A stretch of DNA of 64,000 nt from Halicephalobus mephisto (GCA_009193035.1 SWDT01000066.1:1-64000), one strand, 5' to 3'. Positions 14,540-27,673 are shown, counted from the first letter of the stretch. Notes: generated from the sequence alone by a model not told the origin. Numbers and translations: made by a program.

Positions 14540-15796
14540 TTAGGGTGTCACAAAAAAACATGCGGTTTTTTGAAAAAACTTTAGGTTTATTTTTTTTTAA
14601 ATTCAAATAACCAAATTAAGGAAAATATAGACCATCATATTCTACAACTTGATTCCAACGATTGGCTAAATCAAGGATCCCATTCTTATACCATTCCTCA
14701 AATTTTGAATCAAAAAACCGCTGCACTTCCAACTTGACCTGATCCAATGTATCGAACTGCTTTCTCTTCATGAAATGAGCCATACTCCGGAACAAATGAT
14801 AATCGGACGGAGAAATGTCCGGACTATAAGGAGGATGTGGTAAAATTTCTATTCCATCTAAGCTTTCGATTTTTTCGCGAGTTTGATTGGAGGTGTGCGC
14901 TTTCGCGTTATCTTGGGGGAGTAGCGCTCTCTTTCGATTAATCACTGCGGGATACTTCACTGACAGAGCTTCATACATATGCTGCAATTGAGTGCAGTAA
15001 ATGTCAGAGTTTATGTTTTGACCCTTGGGGATCAGCTCGTAATAGATTGGACCTTCGAAATTCCAAAAGACACTGAGTAAAACCTTGGTTGCAAAGCGAT
15101 TCTGTTTAGGCACGGGATCTGCGGGTTCTCCAATAGATAGCCATTGTTTGGAACGACGACTGTTACGCCAGTAGATCCAGGACTCATCACAAGTCACAAT
15201 TCACTTGAAGAAACGGAGATCCAAAGGATTAGCAAGTAATTCTTTACATAGTGTCAGACGGGCTTCCACTTGCTCATCAGTCAAATCATGAGGGATAAGT
15301 CGAGCTGATGGAGATGACGTTGTATAGTCATATAGGATACAAGAAAGACACTTGATAGTTTACTCAGACTTTGGCTTGGATCAGACTCCACACAGTCAAG
15401 CAGCGCTTTGTCATTCACACTTGAACATCGACCTGAGCCTGAACGGTGTTTGAGGGTTGTAACCCTTCTCGAAAACGTTTGAACCAAGATTGTGCAGCAC
15501 GTTCACTTACAGTTCCTTGGCCTTCTACTTCGCATATTTCATCGGCGGCTTGTCTTGCAGTATAGCCTTTTTTGAAGAAGAAAAGTAGGACAGCAAGAAC
15601 GTTCTGATCAAGCATGACGAAAAAGATTTACAAAACTTTAATGAGTAACCGGCGGTCACCGGATCCTTTTATATCCTATTGCCAGAGTCTCGAGCAATTA
15701 ATAGACTATTCCAGAATTTCCTGGTGAGACCGAGAAAATCTTAGAGAAATCCTCAAAGTTAACCCCCAAACCGCATGTTTTTTTGTGACACCCTAA
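14540..15796 (-). mobile_element. Mariner-family DNA transposon, 1257 bp, intact ends, broken transposase
   Basis: The ends are 29-bp terminal inverted repeats starting TTAGGGTGTCAC. The left copy (14540-14568) and right copy (15768-15796) are identical. The element is flanked on both sides by TA (14538-14539 and 15797-15798), the usual mariner target-site duplication. The total length is normal for the family. The internal minus-strand reading frame encodes a mariner transposase in pieces. Identical ends suggest a fairly recent insertion, yet the transposase is disrupted, so this copy is probably non-autonomous and would need an active relative to move. It sits in the gap between the nesprin-like gene and NAA15. 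Confidence 0.93.
14616..15615 (-). pseudogene. Mariner transposase, disrupted
   Basis: The protein starts at 15615 with the helix-turn-helix region (motifs RQAADEICEVEG and SWFKRFREG), shifts frame near 15465, and continues as a second DNA-binding segment with SGSGRCSSVNDKALLD. A second frame change falls near 15290. An in-frame TGA lies just before IVTCDESW near 15200. The catalytic part at 15197-14616 is open and holds the triad aspartates in CDESW, QDNAKAH and SPSDYHLF. I count 35 residues between the second and third aspartates, one more than the classical DD34D spacing. With two frameshifts and a stop, no functional transposase is expected from this copy. Confidence 0.9.
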
Positions 15797-15798
15797 TA

Positions 15799-16992
15799 TA
15801 ACAAAAATAAAGGGACTCAACCAGATGATCAGCCTCAATTAGCCTTCAAACGGGATAAAGAAATCAATTTTAATGGCTTTACGAAGATGAGTAATTTGCT
15901 TCAGTTTTATGATCCAGAAAACACGGTTAAAGCAACAGAAAAACGTATAAAACTAAAGTAGAAAACTGATAAGCCTCAAAAGAAAACATTTATATTTCCT
16001 ATAGTGAATTCCTCTTTGGTCCAGAGACAGGTGTAAAGAAACGGAACTTTAATTTCATTGATTATTCTGGAAACAAGAGGTCGTAGAGAGACTCGCAAGA
16101 AGCTCTAGAGCTCTTTTTTGTTTGTTTTTCGAAGATACAAGCTTTCAACAGAGTAAAATTACTAGAGTATCAGCTGATTGAGGATTTTCAAAGATTTCCT
16201 GTTTTATTAAAATCAACAGAACTCACGGAACATGTATCTTGTGTACATATTAGCCTTCAACTTCTTCAGTCGTTCTTCTGAATCTCAAAAATTTTCCAGA
16301 ATTCTTTTGTCGAGGACAAAATAGAAGTTCGTTCGTTATAAGTACTGCTCTTCAATTAAACTGTTGCTTCCACCAATAACAACTTCAATGGATCATTTCA
16401 ACACAGGATAATGAAATTTCTGGAAAATTTTGCAAAGCTGAATGAACTTGTCTGTTTTTGTTTGATCAAAAGAATCAGCTATAGGACAAGAGTGGCTGCA
16501 GAGATCTTTAAGAGCTTCTTGGGTTCGGATTGAGAAAACGAAATCTCCAATGAAGTTATCTGAAACAATTTGAAGTAAAATTAACGAACTTGAGAGAAAA
16601 AACTGAGTCAATGACGGAAAGGTCTCCAGTTGAAACGTCTTGGTTTTTGTTCAAACAGAAAATTTCTTTGTCGCTTTCTGAAAGGTTTAGGAGATAAACC
16701 AAAATGTAAACTCGATTAAGAACATTGTAAAATGCGAATTTACATTATGAAAGTTAATTGATAATTATTTCTTAAGACCAGAAGTCCCATTTATCCAGAA
16801 TCATATTTCAGCGATTCGAATTTCCTGGTCTCTTTGGCGAAGTGAACCGAATGAAAATGCTTTCCCCGTTACTTTCCTTCATTGTAAGCACATTTTTGAG
16901 GAATCTTGCTTCGTTTCCCCGTTCCCCCTGGCCCTAACTCCTTTCTTCGTCCTTGAATTTTTAGATTTCAGGCTTCTGTAGCGTCTGCTACC
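15799..16992. other. Intergenic region upstream of NAA15
   Basis: AT-rich sequence between the mariner element and the NAA15 start codon. Immediately before the ATG, at about 16960-16978, is a TTTTAGATTTCAG acceptor-like string. It could end a 5'UTR intron or be a trans-splice acceptor. No other feature was recognised. Confidence 0.4.
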
Positions 16993-19763
16993 ATGACGCT
17001 AACTACAGTAACACATGGGCAGCAGAGTTTGCCCCACAAGGAGCAAGTTCTGTTCAGGAAGTGTGTGGTGAGTTATTTGGACTTTTGGCGGTTTTATATA
17101 TAAATCTTGTTTCCTCTTCAGAAGCTCTACGAATCAAAGCAACACAAGAACTCTCTTCGGTGTATTAAGCAGATTTTGTCAAATCCGGCTTGTCAAGAAC
17201 ACGGAGGTTTGATTTTGCTGCGGTAATCGTTATGGTTAATGTTAGTTTTTCAGAGACGTTGGCCATGAAGGCTTTGATATTCGATGTGACAGGACGGCAT
17301 TCAGAGTCGGTAGACCTGGCCCGAAGAGCGTTGAGGAATGATTTAAAATCTCACGTTTGTTGGCACATCTTTGGAATGATCATGAGATCAGATAGGAAGT
17401 ATGACGAAGCCCTGAAGGCTTTGAAACAAGCTTTGAGTCTTTCTCCAGAGAATCCTCAAATATTGCGTGATTTGGCTCTTATTCAAGTGCACATTAGGGA
17501 TTTCAAGGGGTATCAAGCCACTCGGTACAACATTTTGCGATCAAAACTGGGCAATCGTCAGGCATGGATGGGTTTCATTGTTGCAGCATACCTGGCGAAA
17601 GATTACGAAACTGCTTTGAAGGCTCTTTCCGAAGTTAAGAAGCCGTTATTGCAAAACTACGATACCAACTTTGCTGAGCTGTTCGAGATCCAACAATTTG
17701 AAGTTCACATCCATGAAGAATCAGGTAACTTCGAGAAAGCGTTAGCAGCGACATCTGATGAGGAATGTCCGTATTTGGATCAAACTGTTCTTCATGAGAC
17801 TCTAGGACGACTCTACATGAAGCTTGGTAGATTAGAAGAAGCAGCACGTGAATATGAGTACCTAATTTCACGAAATCCTGAAAAGGAAAGCTATTACATA
17901 GGATTGGAGCAATGCAAGGGGTTGGATAAAGAAGGAAAGGAAGCCGAGAGACTACAGTTGTACGACCAGACTGCTGCTATTGACCGGAAGAATCTATATC
18001 CCAGAATCGCTCCTCTTCGGTTTACCTCAGGCGACGAGTTTCAAAATCGATTGATCTCTTTCCTTCTGTATGGACTTAGAACTGGCTTGCCATCCCTATT
18101 TCAAGTCCTCCGTCCACTCTACACTGATCCTGCCAAGGTTAACATTATCCACAATCTTCTTGAGGTGTTGACGGATAGATACGAAAAGGATCCTACCAAT
18201 GTTTGTTTTGACGGTAAGTGTAGTCTTGTAACTTATCTTATTGGGTGTTATTTCAGGCTCAGGAATTCCTGAGAATCCGGCGACAATCATGTGGACATTC
18301 TACTTTATTGCTCATCATTACGATGTTCTGAACGACTTCCAGAAAGCTAACGAGTTGATCGAAAAAGCAATTGCTCATACTCCAACTGTTGTTGAGCTCT
18401 ATCTTTGTCACGCAAGAATCCGTAAGCATGCCGGTGATCTTATTGGAGCAATGAATCTCATGAAGCGTGCTCACGACCTCGATACAGCAGATCGTTATGT
18501 CAACTGTAAACTAGTCAAATATCAAATGCGTTGTGGAATGTTCGAAGATGGCATTGATTTTGCCGGTCGTTTCACCAAAGAAACTACTGATCCATTGACG
18601 AGCCTAATCGACATGCAGTCTTTGTGGATTGAGATTGAACTTGCCTATTCTCTACTACGAAGAGGTCGGCTTGGTCCGGCGCTGAAGATCTGCCATGAGA
18701 TTGACACTCAGTTCAACAACTTTTACGATGACCAGTACGACTTCCACTCTTATTGTCTGAGAAAAATGACTATCTGTGGTTATGCTGACTTGATCAAGAA
18801 TTCCGACATCCTCAGGCATCACAAAGCTTTCATACGGGTTGCTGTGCTGGCAACCAAGATTTACTTCCATTTGGATGATGTCAAAGAAGGTAGAGTTGCT
18901 GCTCCAGAGGACGTTCTTGCGCAGAAAAAGGATGGGGCTGATAAGAACAAGAATAAAAAACAAAACAACTTGTCCAAGGCTGCAGAAGAGAAGAAAAACG
19001 ACCCTGATGCAACAAAGTTCAAGATTGATGACAAAGATTGCGAATCGTTCATCAAGGTAGACAATCCCCTAGCTAAAGCCGATGCGTTTATGTCCCAACT
19101 ACTTCGTCTCGATGTCAATGACATGGAATACTATCAATTTGCCTTCCGTCTGTATCAACGAATGGGTCAGTTTATGGTGATGACAAAGCTGGTTGCGCAG
19201 GCCTTCTCTCATTTCCCGTATCATCCAGATTTCTATCAAATGCTTAACGAATATGTCTATTACAGTAAGAACTTACCTCCAATTGTAACCTAATCACAAC
19301 CTTTCAGTGGAACAGAACCCGTCTGAGGGACTTGCCAAGGAAGTTGCCGGTGTGTTGCTCAACAAGATTACTGGTGGAGTCGAATTTCCTGCTTATAAAA
19401 CTAATGTTGATGAGGCTTTTGCTTCCTCTTTCCCGATGCGATTCATTGGTGAGTTCTCTAAGACTTCCAAATTTGTCGAAATTAACCCTTGTAGAAACTG
19501 ATGTCCGCGTCCTCCGTGATCCTTCTACCGCTAATGCTGCTTACGATGACATTATGAAGTACCTGAAGGACCCCAATATTGAACAAAAGTCTGTAAGCGA
19601 TTGTCTCTGGCTTATGCGTCACGTGATTCACGGTCGTCTTGGAAAGGTATGGTCTGTGGAGCAGATGAAGAATGTTGTCGGTGCACTACACGAGCTACAT
19701 CCCGAAGCTGTAGCCTTCAAGCCAGCACCGGAACCTTTATCTCCTCAAGAAGAACAAAAATAG
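16993..19763 (+). CDS. naa15: N-alpha-acetyltransferase 15, NatA auxiliary subunit
   Basis: Six exons: 16993-17067, 17122-17206, 17254-18213, 18257-19264, 19308-19448 and 19495-19763, giving 845 aa, close to the usual ~865. The N-terminus LPHKEQVLFRKCVKLYE and the repeated helical pairs that follow (for example YDEALKALKQALSLSPENPQ) form the tetratricopeptide superhelix of the family. A Lys-rich low-complexity stretch lies near 18930-19010, as in relatives. NAA15 holds the catalytic subunit NAA10 and anchors NatA to ribosomes, where it acetylates the N-termini of nascent proteins after methionine removal. The ATG at 16993 is the first in frame and lies just after an acceptor-like site. The gene converges on the lectin gene, with 145 bp between stop codons. 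Confidence 0.95.
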
Positions 19764-19908
19764 GGCCTTAGCATCCAGACAAAGCTGGTCTAATTCTTAT
19801 TTGGTAAAACTACAGAGGATTTCTGTTGGATATTGATTGGTTGTTGTTTGTTAATGACTTCGGTCATGAATTGTGACTTTATCTAATTTAATTTTCAAAT
19901 ATGTACAG

Positions 19909-22900
19909 TCAACAAACAGTATGCTGCGTATCTCTGGCGGTGATAAGCTCCTCGTAGATGTTGTCTGGAGGTTGGTCGTAGAGAGGCTCGTGATCGAAAC
20001 TGTAGAGGAGCTGGCTGCTGGTGGGGCTAGGAGCGGCTCTGTGCGGAAGCTGAGAAACTCCGAGATGAGCGGCGTTCAGTAACGAGGGTCGGACAACAGG
20101 CCTGACCGTCGGGAGAGTCACGTGGATGTTCCCGTTCGGGAGCTGCTGGAGGTGGACCATGTGCGGAGGGACCTCGAACTGGGTCACCGGCATCCCCGAC
20201 TCCATCATGGAGATCCCTGTGGGGGCGTAGTAGATCATGGAGTCCGGAGGTTGAGAAGGAGTGGCGTAGACAAGATGTCTGGGCCCATCTGAGGCAGGGG
20301 ACTTCCCTCCCGGGGGACAAACGACCCCTCTTCTGATCCAAGAGTTGAAGTTGGGGATCATGGGGTCCTTGACCCTTTGATAGGCTTTGAAGCCAAAGAG
20401 GGCGACGGCGGCAAGGATTATGGCGATTAAGAGGCAAAGGAAGATGTTCTTGTCCGAAGAACTTGAGTCATTCATCGCTTTGAGCGTCACGATATCTGAA
20501 GCCAGAGTTATTTCCAGCTAACACCGTCAAAACTCACCATAGCAGATTGGGGGAGCAGGATGCCAATTTCCATTCTCAGAGCAGAAACTCTTAGAATGCC
20601 CAATGAGTCTGTAGTTCTCCTCGCAGGTGTAAACAGCACTGGAATTAAGTATTGTGTTGGAGAAGACCACCTCTCCATTCGAGATCTGCGGGGGATTCCC
20701 GCAGTCTATCTCGATGCACGTGGGCTCCTCTCCAGACCAAGTCGAATCTGCTCCACATTGCCGAATGGCGCTTTTCTCGTCTTCCATGATCATTCCCTTT
20801 CTGCATCGATATTCTATCTGGTGCCCGTAAGCAGTGGAGCCGTTGACCAGATGGATTGTCCCGTATCTCCACTCTGAAGGAGGTCCACAATCGACAGCTG
20901 AAAAGAACGGGAATTAATCTAACCATCACACTGAGGACTTACGTTCACAAACGGGGATGTTGCTCGACCATCTCCCATCGGCTTGACATCGTCTCCTTTG
21001 ATCTCCGACTAACTGGAATCCCGGCTCGCAAGAGTAGAAGGAATAAGTCCCGATCGCGTAACTTTGAGAGGAAAACACCACTCTTCCGTTTGCAGAGACT
21101 CCAGGGCTAGTACAGAACTTGGGCTCTGAAATAAACTTTCATTGACATGACTTTACCCATTGCAACTCACTTGTTTGGCAAATCCACGGGTTCCAGACAG
21201 ATTGAGCCGAAGTCATCCACTTCCAGCCCGCAGGTCTTCCCATGATCGCAGCCAAGGACTCTCCTTCCTTCACCTCCACCGGCTCTTCGTACCAGTCCTC
21301 AAAGTGCTCCAGAGAATCGCCATCCGCCCATCTCCACCCAGTGCTCGTCCCCATCAACCCGATCCAGTAGAAGGAAGGAGACTGCTGATTTCCAGAAAGC
21401 GCTGTTCTCAAGGCTACTTGAGTCTCGGCGTCTATCCTCAATGGAAGACTTCCTCCGAGATCTAGACACCTCTTCTGAGCTGCCTTCCAGTCTAATTTTT
21501 CCATCTTGCTCGTTGAATAACAATTATTCTCGTGGATCGTCAGCACGTCCATTGACGGAAGTGCGCATTGCCAAGGAGATTCTGAAAACAATGCATTGGT
21601 TAGATCTATCGAAGACCCATCATTCCTCTAAAGGAAAAGACTTGATTGTTCGCAAATCTTCCGACAAAGGAAAGTCGGGTCAAGTTTCAGTTACACAAAC
21701 CAAAATGCTTTTTCAGAACATGGACAGCAAGATAATGAAACAAACATGTGTTCATCGATTCACTTGTTCTTTTTTCATGAGAAAAAAGCAAAATCCCGAA
21801 ATTCAATCAAAACTTGAAAAGGAGATTAAATTTCATTTTTTCCAAAAAGAGCAGGGTGTGAATTTGTAAATCCGGTAGAATCGATATATCGACATGATTT
21901 TTAAATTTGGATGGTAGTTGCATTGGATAGTTATTTCATAATTTGCTTGATCATTCGAAACTTGCGGTGCTTTTCAACTAGAGTCTCCCAAAAAACAAGT
22001 TTTCCGAGACAAGTTGGGATGGAAATTTTTTTATCAAATAAACCGATCCAAAGGGGAGAACAACTTGGATCCAAATTCCGTTCTCCTTTGTCCAATCTCG
22101 GTTTATATACACTTCTCAAGTGAATCGAAACGAACAGATTTGGATTACTAGCTAACGCGTCGAATCTCGTAGGATAAAAAGAATTCCCGACGGTTATTCT
22201 GTAAACAAGGGTCATCTCATTATACTTGACGTTTTCCTAAAAAAGAACACTCGCACATTCGCTAATTACACAGTGCGGGTCCTCTGGACAATGATCGAGG
22301 AATCGGGCTTCAACGAGAGGATAAATCGGATAAAAAGCAAAATCGATATATGAATGACTTTTAAAAAACAAGAAACTCACGAGCGTTTGTAGCATAGACC
22401 TTGATGGAGCAGAGGTGCAGTCTGCTCTCGGCATGGACCATCACGTTGGTGACGGAATCCCCGGAACAGTAGATCGTGGTGGAATTTTTCAACATGGAGA
22501 CTTCTCTCGAGCAAGAAATCATAGTTCCATTGCCTGATTCCATCCTGATGTCGACTAGTTCACTCGACAAATGCCCCAGAGTTATCGAAATTGCCCGGAT
22601 GTTGAATTTCCCAAGAAGATCCACGGACCACCAACTGGATTTGGCAGAATCTGTCAGAGCACAGTTGGGGATGGATAAGACAGCATTCTGAGCCGTGGAC
22701 TGTCCACTGGATTGCTCTGCCGGTTTGTTCTGAGCCACGTCAATTGCGCAGATCGGGACTTTGCCCGACCATTTCCCATCATATTGGCAGGTTCTTTCCT
22801 CCGGCCCTATCCGCTCATACCCCAAGGCACAGTTATACTTGGCGACGGTTCCCCCTGGATAGGGACCTGGTTGAGCAAAAATAACATGACAGTTTTCTGG

Positions 22901-23020
22901 GACATCTGGCTGAAGACAAAAAGTATTCGAGTGATTTTCTGGGATTTTACAAAGACTGGACTGGAAGAGCAGTAGAAACAAAAAAGAACTCGTGAATGAG
23001 AGCCACAGTACAGGCGGCAT
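19909..23020 (-). CDS. Single-pass membrane protein with sushi, discoidin-like and C-type lectin domains
   Basis: Five exons: 22381-23020, 21171-21581, 20943-21125, 20538-20897 and 19909-20495, giving 726 aa. Domains in order: signal peptide (about 1-25); a sushi/CCP domain (FCLQPDVPENC to WSGKVPIC); an F5/8-type-C or fucolectin-like domain (ending SSWWSVDLLGKFNIRAISI and CSIKVYATN); a C-type lectin domain with FYWIGLMG and WRWADGDSL; three more CCP domains, one on exon 3 and two on exon 4; a transmembrane helix (FLCLLIAIILAAVALFGF); and a cytoplasmic tail of about 150 aa rich in Pro/Ser, with a tyrosine-rich end (YDQPPDNIYEEL). The order resembles Drosophila furrowed-type lectins. The role is probably cell-surface recognition, but the ligand is unknown. 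All exons join in phase 1, typical of shuffled extracellular domains. Confidence 0.85.
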
Positions 23021-24931
23021 CGTGACGTCTCTGGCCAGTCACCTTTGTGGCATCTAAAAAGCAATTTGGATCACTGCAAAAAGTCGAAATCACGAAACAT
23101 GTATTTTAAAAATTAATTGAAACCAGTTTTGTAAACTATTTGGAATATTGGCTGATCTGGGTGGTAAGGTCCTCGGGAAACAGTTGTCATAGCTCCCTCC
23201 AAGCGGAAGAAGAAAAATGCGAAATGAAGCCAGGTCCTCGATCCATGAAAGAAACCCGACTACTGCAGCAACTCAGAAATTTGTCAAAAACTGTCGTTCG
23301 TGGACAAACTAGACTTGTTGGATGGATTGACCATTGCATTAGTGTTAGACAGTCTCCGCTAGGGAGCTGACCGAACAAACATATCCCTCTCGCTTTAGCC
23401 ACTCACTCCGATCATCCGCTCCTATCCAAGTTTTGACAAACTGCGAAACTATGACCGCGATGAAGAAAGACAAAACGGAGAACCTCTTCTGATTTCTGCC
23501 ACTGCAAAGAGCTCTGGATTATCCTGAAAGTGATCCTCTGTTTGAGTTTCTTTTTCTTCCACGGTGACTGACATAATTTGATTAGCAGTTGCTAATTTTA
23601 AAAAATTTGTTTTTATCACTACTGCAACAGAAATATTAATGGAAGGGTCAGTTCACGGACTTGACTCTTCGACTGAGCGGGGACGACATATCGGGGAATA
23701 TTTTGTCAGTGAGTGAAGCCGCCGATTAAGGACCAATTTGTGAAAACAAAACGAGTCCGAGTGCTTGTAGATGAAGCAAGAGTTCTTTCAGAAATAACAA
23801 AACTGTAACTGGAATGAAATACTATAGTGGTTTCTATCATTTCACAATTCCCCATAAGGATGCACACACTACAGTAAGCTGCTCAATAAGATGATATTAT
23901 TTTTACATTCGAAGCGACTGAGCTTGGTAAACCGCTTAAAATGAATTATCCAAACTGAATCGGAATTCAAGTGGTGTACTCAATTAATTGTAATGTCAGA
24001 TTTTTCTACAAGAACTCAATCAATATCATCTTGGGATTAACTTTATTTTAATAATTATTAATTTTGAGGTTCTTGAGCAGTGTGTCAGAAATTGCGAAAG
24101 CCGCTAATTGCTAAATCTACGTTAAGTTCTTCATTAAACTCGACGATTTTTAGTTAATTCAATATATCATTGTGCTCTATTTTTTGCTCTGTAGATTTCA
24201 TTTCAACCGCAATATTTTGAAGCTAGTTGCGCTATCGTTCGTATGAATGCTTTATGTTAATCAAAGCATTCCAGAACGGTGATTTCGCGACTGGATATCC
24301 TGAGCATGAAGAAATTGCACAAAATTCTGTATATTTTATTTTTTGTTGTCAGTTTTGTGTTCCTATAAGTGTACTAGTTCTATTAAAATAAATATGAATC
24401 GACCAGTTTACAAAATTACAAACATGATTTCCACTTAAAAAATAAAGTTTTCAAAAATGCCTTTCATTCGATAACATGGAAAAATATATGCTTGAATTTC
24501 CACATCAGTATATTGGTACTCATACTGTAAAATAAGATTGCGCTAATCTAATCTGCACTTTCAACCATCTGCAGGACTTTTGAGACTATGACACAATGAT
24601 TTCAATTGTCTTTTATTTCCACCCCATTTTTTGCACTAAATCCAAAAAGTGAAAGTGCATCCATTCATCGCAATTTCACTTCCATCCTCTTTTCAGAAAT
24701 TATAACTGTCCGTTCCCCGTGGGTATGGAAGCAGCACATTGAGGTCATTGTCCAGTGAGCAATTTTTGAATTGATCATTCTCCATCAAGTTATCTGGCAA
24801 AACTAAACTGGATTTCCGGTTTTTTGCTGGAGCAGGAAACCAGTGACCGAGTTTGAGTAATCTATTCAGATTCCATTCCTCCATCATGTTTTCAAAAATG
24901 ACCGTTTGAATATTATTGATTCGGACAAAAA
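23021..24931. other. Intergenic region between two divergent genes
   Basis: This 1.9 kb AT-rich region separates the lectin gene (minus) from the MAM-like gene (plus). It presumably holds both promoters. No open frame here shows family resemblance, and I saw no repeat or RNA gene. Confidence 0.5.
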
Positions 24932-27360
24932 ATGATTTTGAAATCTATCTTGTTTGTCGGTCTACTTATTTCTAAGTTTGTAAACGGAGATTCTGCATGG
25001 AAAAAAGAGGATTCTGAACTTCGAGAAAGATGGGACAAAGAAGTCTGGCAGAGCCAGAAGGACGAGAATGCTGTTGATTGCGACTTCAATAGAAGAGACG
25101 GATTCTGTGGATGGAGACCGACTTCTATCGATGCCGCTGACTTGTGGAGGATAGGAACCGAAGTCATTGTGGATAGTGTCAATTCCATTTCCAAAGGAGG
25201 TAAGCAACCCCGCACTGAAGTTCATTTAACTAATTTTTGCCTTTAGATGACAGCTTCACGTATGTTCAAGGCCAATACGAAGCTCCTTCCACTGGCAGTC
25301 TCCAATCTCCAGAAATCACTCCGACAAAGAATAAAAAAGAACTCAAATTCAATTACTGGAAAACAGCCTCAACTCCTATCCTCGACATCTGTGTCAAGGA
25401 ATCCGCAGCCTACGAGTTAAACTGCTTGGATTCAATATCCGGTCCAGGTCAACAGCAATGGATCCGGAGAACCGTGAGCATCCCAGTCATGGCTGTCCCT
25501 TACAGAATCGTCTTCCGTGTGAGGAGCATCCATTCGGCTGAGGACATTATTGGATTAGATGATGTTCAACTAGTGGACAGCATCCCTATCAGCCGTCTAA
25601 CTGGGAAACAGGCAAATAAGTTCCCCGTTTTGAGAGCAGGATCTCAGAGAACTTCACTTAACGCTCTTGAAAGTAACCAGGAGTTGGTTATCCCTCGCAA
25701 CGACTTCAAGAACGCCGAAGAAAAGCTAAAACAAGCTCCATTACGTGATGGAGATGTTCCATCGAGATCTAACGGATTCTTGATGCCATTAAAGATAAGT
25801 AAATTCGGCATGTCGCCTTCAGGATCTACAACGAAACCAATTTTCCCAGAAACAATGTTCCCGTATGTTTTCTAAAATTATTTACTTTTATCTCCTAGTG
25901 ATTTTTAGCAACTTCACAGCCCCGAGTTTCCCTAGTTTTCCTTCGTTCTCTCAGGGGATGATCCCAGGGATCTCATCTCCAGAGAAAGCCAAAACAGTTG
26001 AAAATGTTGAAATGTGCAAGGCAATCAAGTGCTCCTTCATGGAAAGCACTTGCCTTTGGAAGCTGGGGCCTTCTTGGAAACGATCTGATGGCAACATCGC
26101 TATGGAAGTCGCCGGAGAAGATACGGTAACCAGCGCCTTGTTCAAAAGCCCCTTAGGGTCCTACCTTGAGTTCGACTTGTGGATGAGTGATGACAGCTTT
26201 TTCACGGTGTTGGAAAACATGGACGGAATGGATGTGATGCTCTTCACAAGACAAGGAATGTCCAACAATGGGTGGCACAGGTTCAGAATCCCTCTCAGAC
26301 CGTCCTTCATGCCAGTCCAGATCAAACTCAAAAACAGTCTTCCTCCTGGAGGGTTCATCACACTGTCCAACACTCGGTTAGTCAACGGGAACGGAGAAGA
26401 AGTTTCCTGCGAAACTGTCGAGGGGAATACGCCAGGACTGCTTGGCTTCCCGGCTTTATTTGCCCCTTCTCCCCCTTTGGTCACTCCCCCAGCAACTCTG
26501 CCACTCCAGGAACATACAGAGTTTGGGAAAATGAATGAAAATAGAAATACTGGAAGTTCTTCTTTCGGAGGGAACATCTTTGACGGATTATCCCCGATCA
26601 AGCCGATGAAAGAAAACCCCCCGAGGTTAACAGCTTTCCAAGGATATAATCCTGTTGGTTTTTTATTCTTCGGTTTAACTCCATTTTTCAACTTTCTTTT
26701 AGAAAATGCTAATCTCGTCAACCCCAGAGCCTTTCTCTTTCCCCGATCCCCTCAACTCTAGCCCCGACGCTAATTCCTTCAAGCCAATCCAACTCCCCGC
26801 TTCTGTCTCTAATGCCCATTCCAGCACTGATCTGTCTTCCTTCAACTCACAGCTAAATGGAGACCTCCTGAGCAAACTTGGAGCCTCCCCAGAAGTGGAG
26901 CAACAGCTCCGGCAACTGGCCCATCGATTTGGTTTCGACACAAACAAAGTTCCAGATGCAGGTACCCTCAATGTCATCAAGAGGTTTCTCGGTTCCAAAC
27001 TCCTCGGAAACCTCCCGATGAACTATGCTAGCGGAGTCAGTTCCTCCAACCCCCCAAGTGTCCCGAATATCCCTGAAGGCATAAAGCCCATCAAGCCAGT
27101 TAATGTCGATGATCAGGTGGGTCTATTTCATAACTCCCAATTACAGTACGACTACCATATTCTTCCAGGAATTTGAGCGAGTTTACAAAGAGGAGGCCTT
27201 GAAGAGGATAATCCCAACGATCGCTTCATCCCAGCCGATCAATGCCGAACTTCTGAAGAAGTTCGCAGGTATCATCTCCCCTCCCAGCAGCAAGAACCGA
27301 GACGACTTGATAACGAGAGAAAACCTCGACTTTGCTTATATAAATGCCCTCAACGGATAA
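24932..27360 (+). CDS. Secreted protein with two MAM-like domains
   Basis: Five exons: 24932-25199, 25247-25862, 25909-26653, 26703-27116 and 27169-27360, giving 744 aa. A signal peptide (about 1-19, ILFVGLLISKFVNG) is followed by a MAM-like domain with VDCDFNRRDGFCGW at its start and IIGLDDVQLVD at its end. A Pro/Ser-rich linker leads to a second, more divergent unit starting IKCSFMESTCLW. The C-terminal third is Pro/Ser/Asn-rich and ends in a short helical segment. No transmembrane helix or protease domain is visible, so a matrix or secreted role is likely. MAM domains mediate protein-protein contacts outside the cell. I do not recognise the ortholog. The 51-bp intron 26654-26702 is needed to join the last two frames. 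A polyadenylation signal AATAAA lies at 27425-27430. Confidence 0.75.
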
Positions 27361-27673
27361 TTAATGCATAATAATTATTTTTATTTCTCACCCATCACAA
27401 AGTGAAATCAAAATTGACTCTAGTAATAAAAGAATTAAAGTCAGAAAATAAACCAAATATGAAGTGACTGGCTCGAAGGATTTCCTTCACAAGTCTATAG
27501 GAATGCTCTACAGTTTCAAAGACAAGTACAGCACGACTAATCAAATTTTATACATTGAGAACAAGTCTAGAGATGGTTATCGAATCCGACAAATGTATCT
27601 CTAAAAAAAGATTTTGTATCTTTAACTTTTGCCGGGTTCGAAGAACGCATCAACAATTCCAGGGCAAAGGAGA
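27361..27673. other. Convergent 3' region between the MAM-like gene and complexin
   Basis: 313 bp between two facing stop codons. It holds AATAAA at 27425-27430 for the plus-strand gene. No gene is seen. Confidence 0.5.

Noticed and set aside
20027..20437. Long alternate frame on the minus strand over the lectin tail
   Set aside because: Shadow of the real lectin exon in another frame; it lacks the transmembrane helix and has odd Arg/Pro-rich composition.
26272..26538. Plus-strand frame inside the second MAM-like unit
   Set aside because: Overlaps a better-supported frame that keeps domain residues and splice phases.
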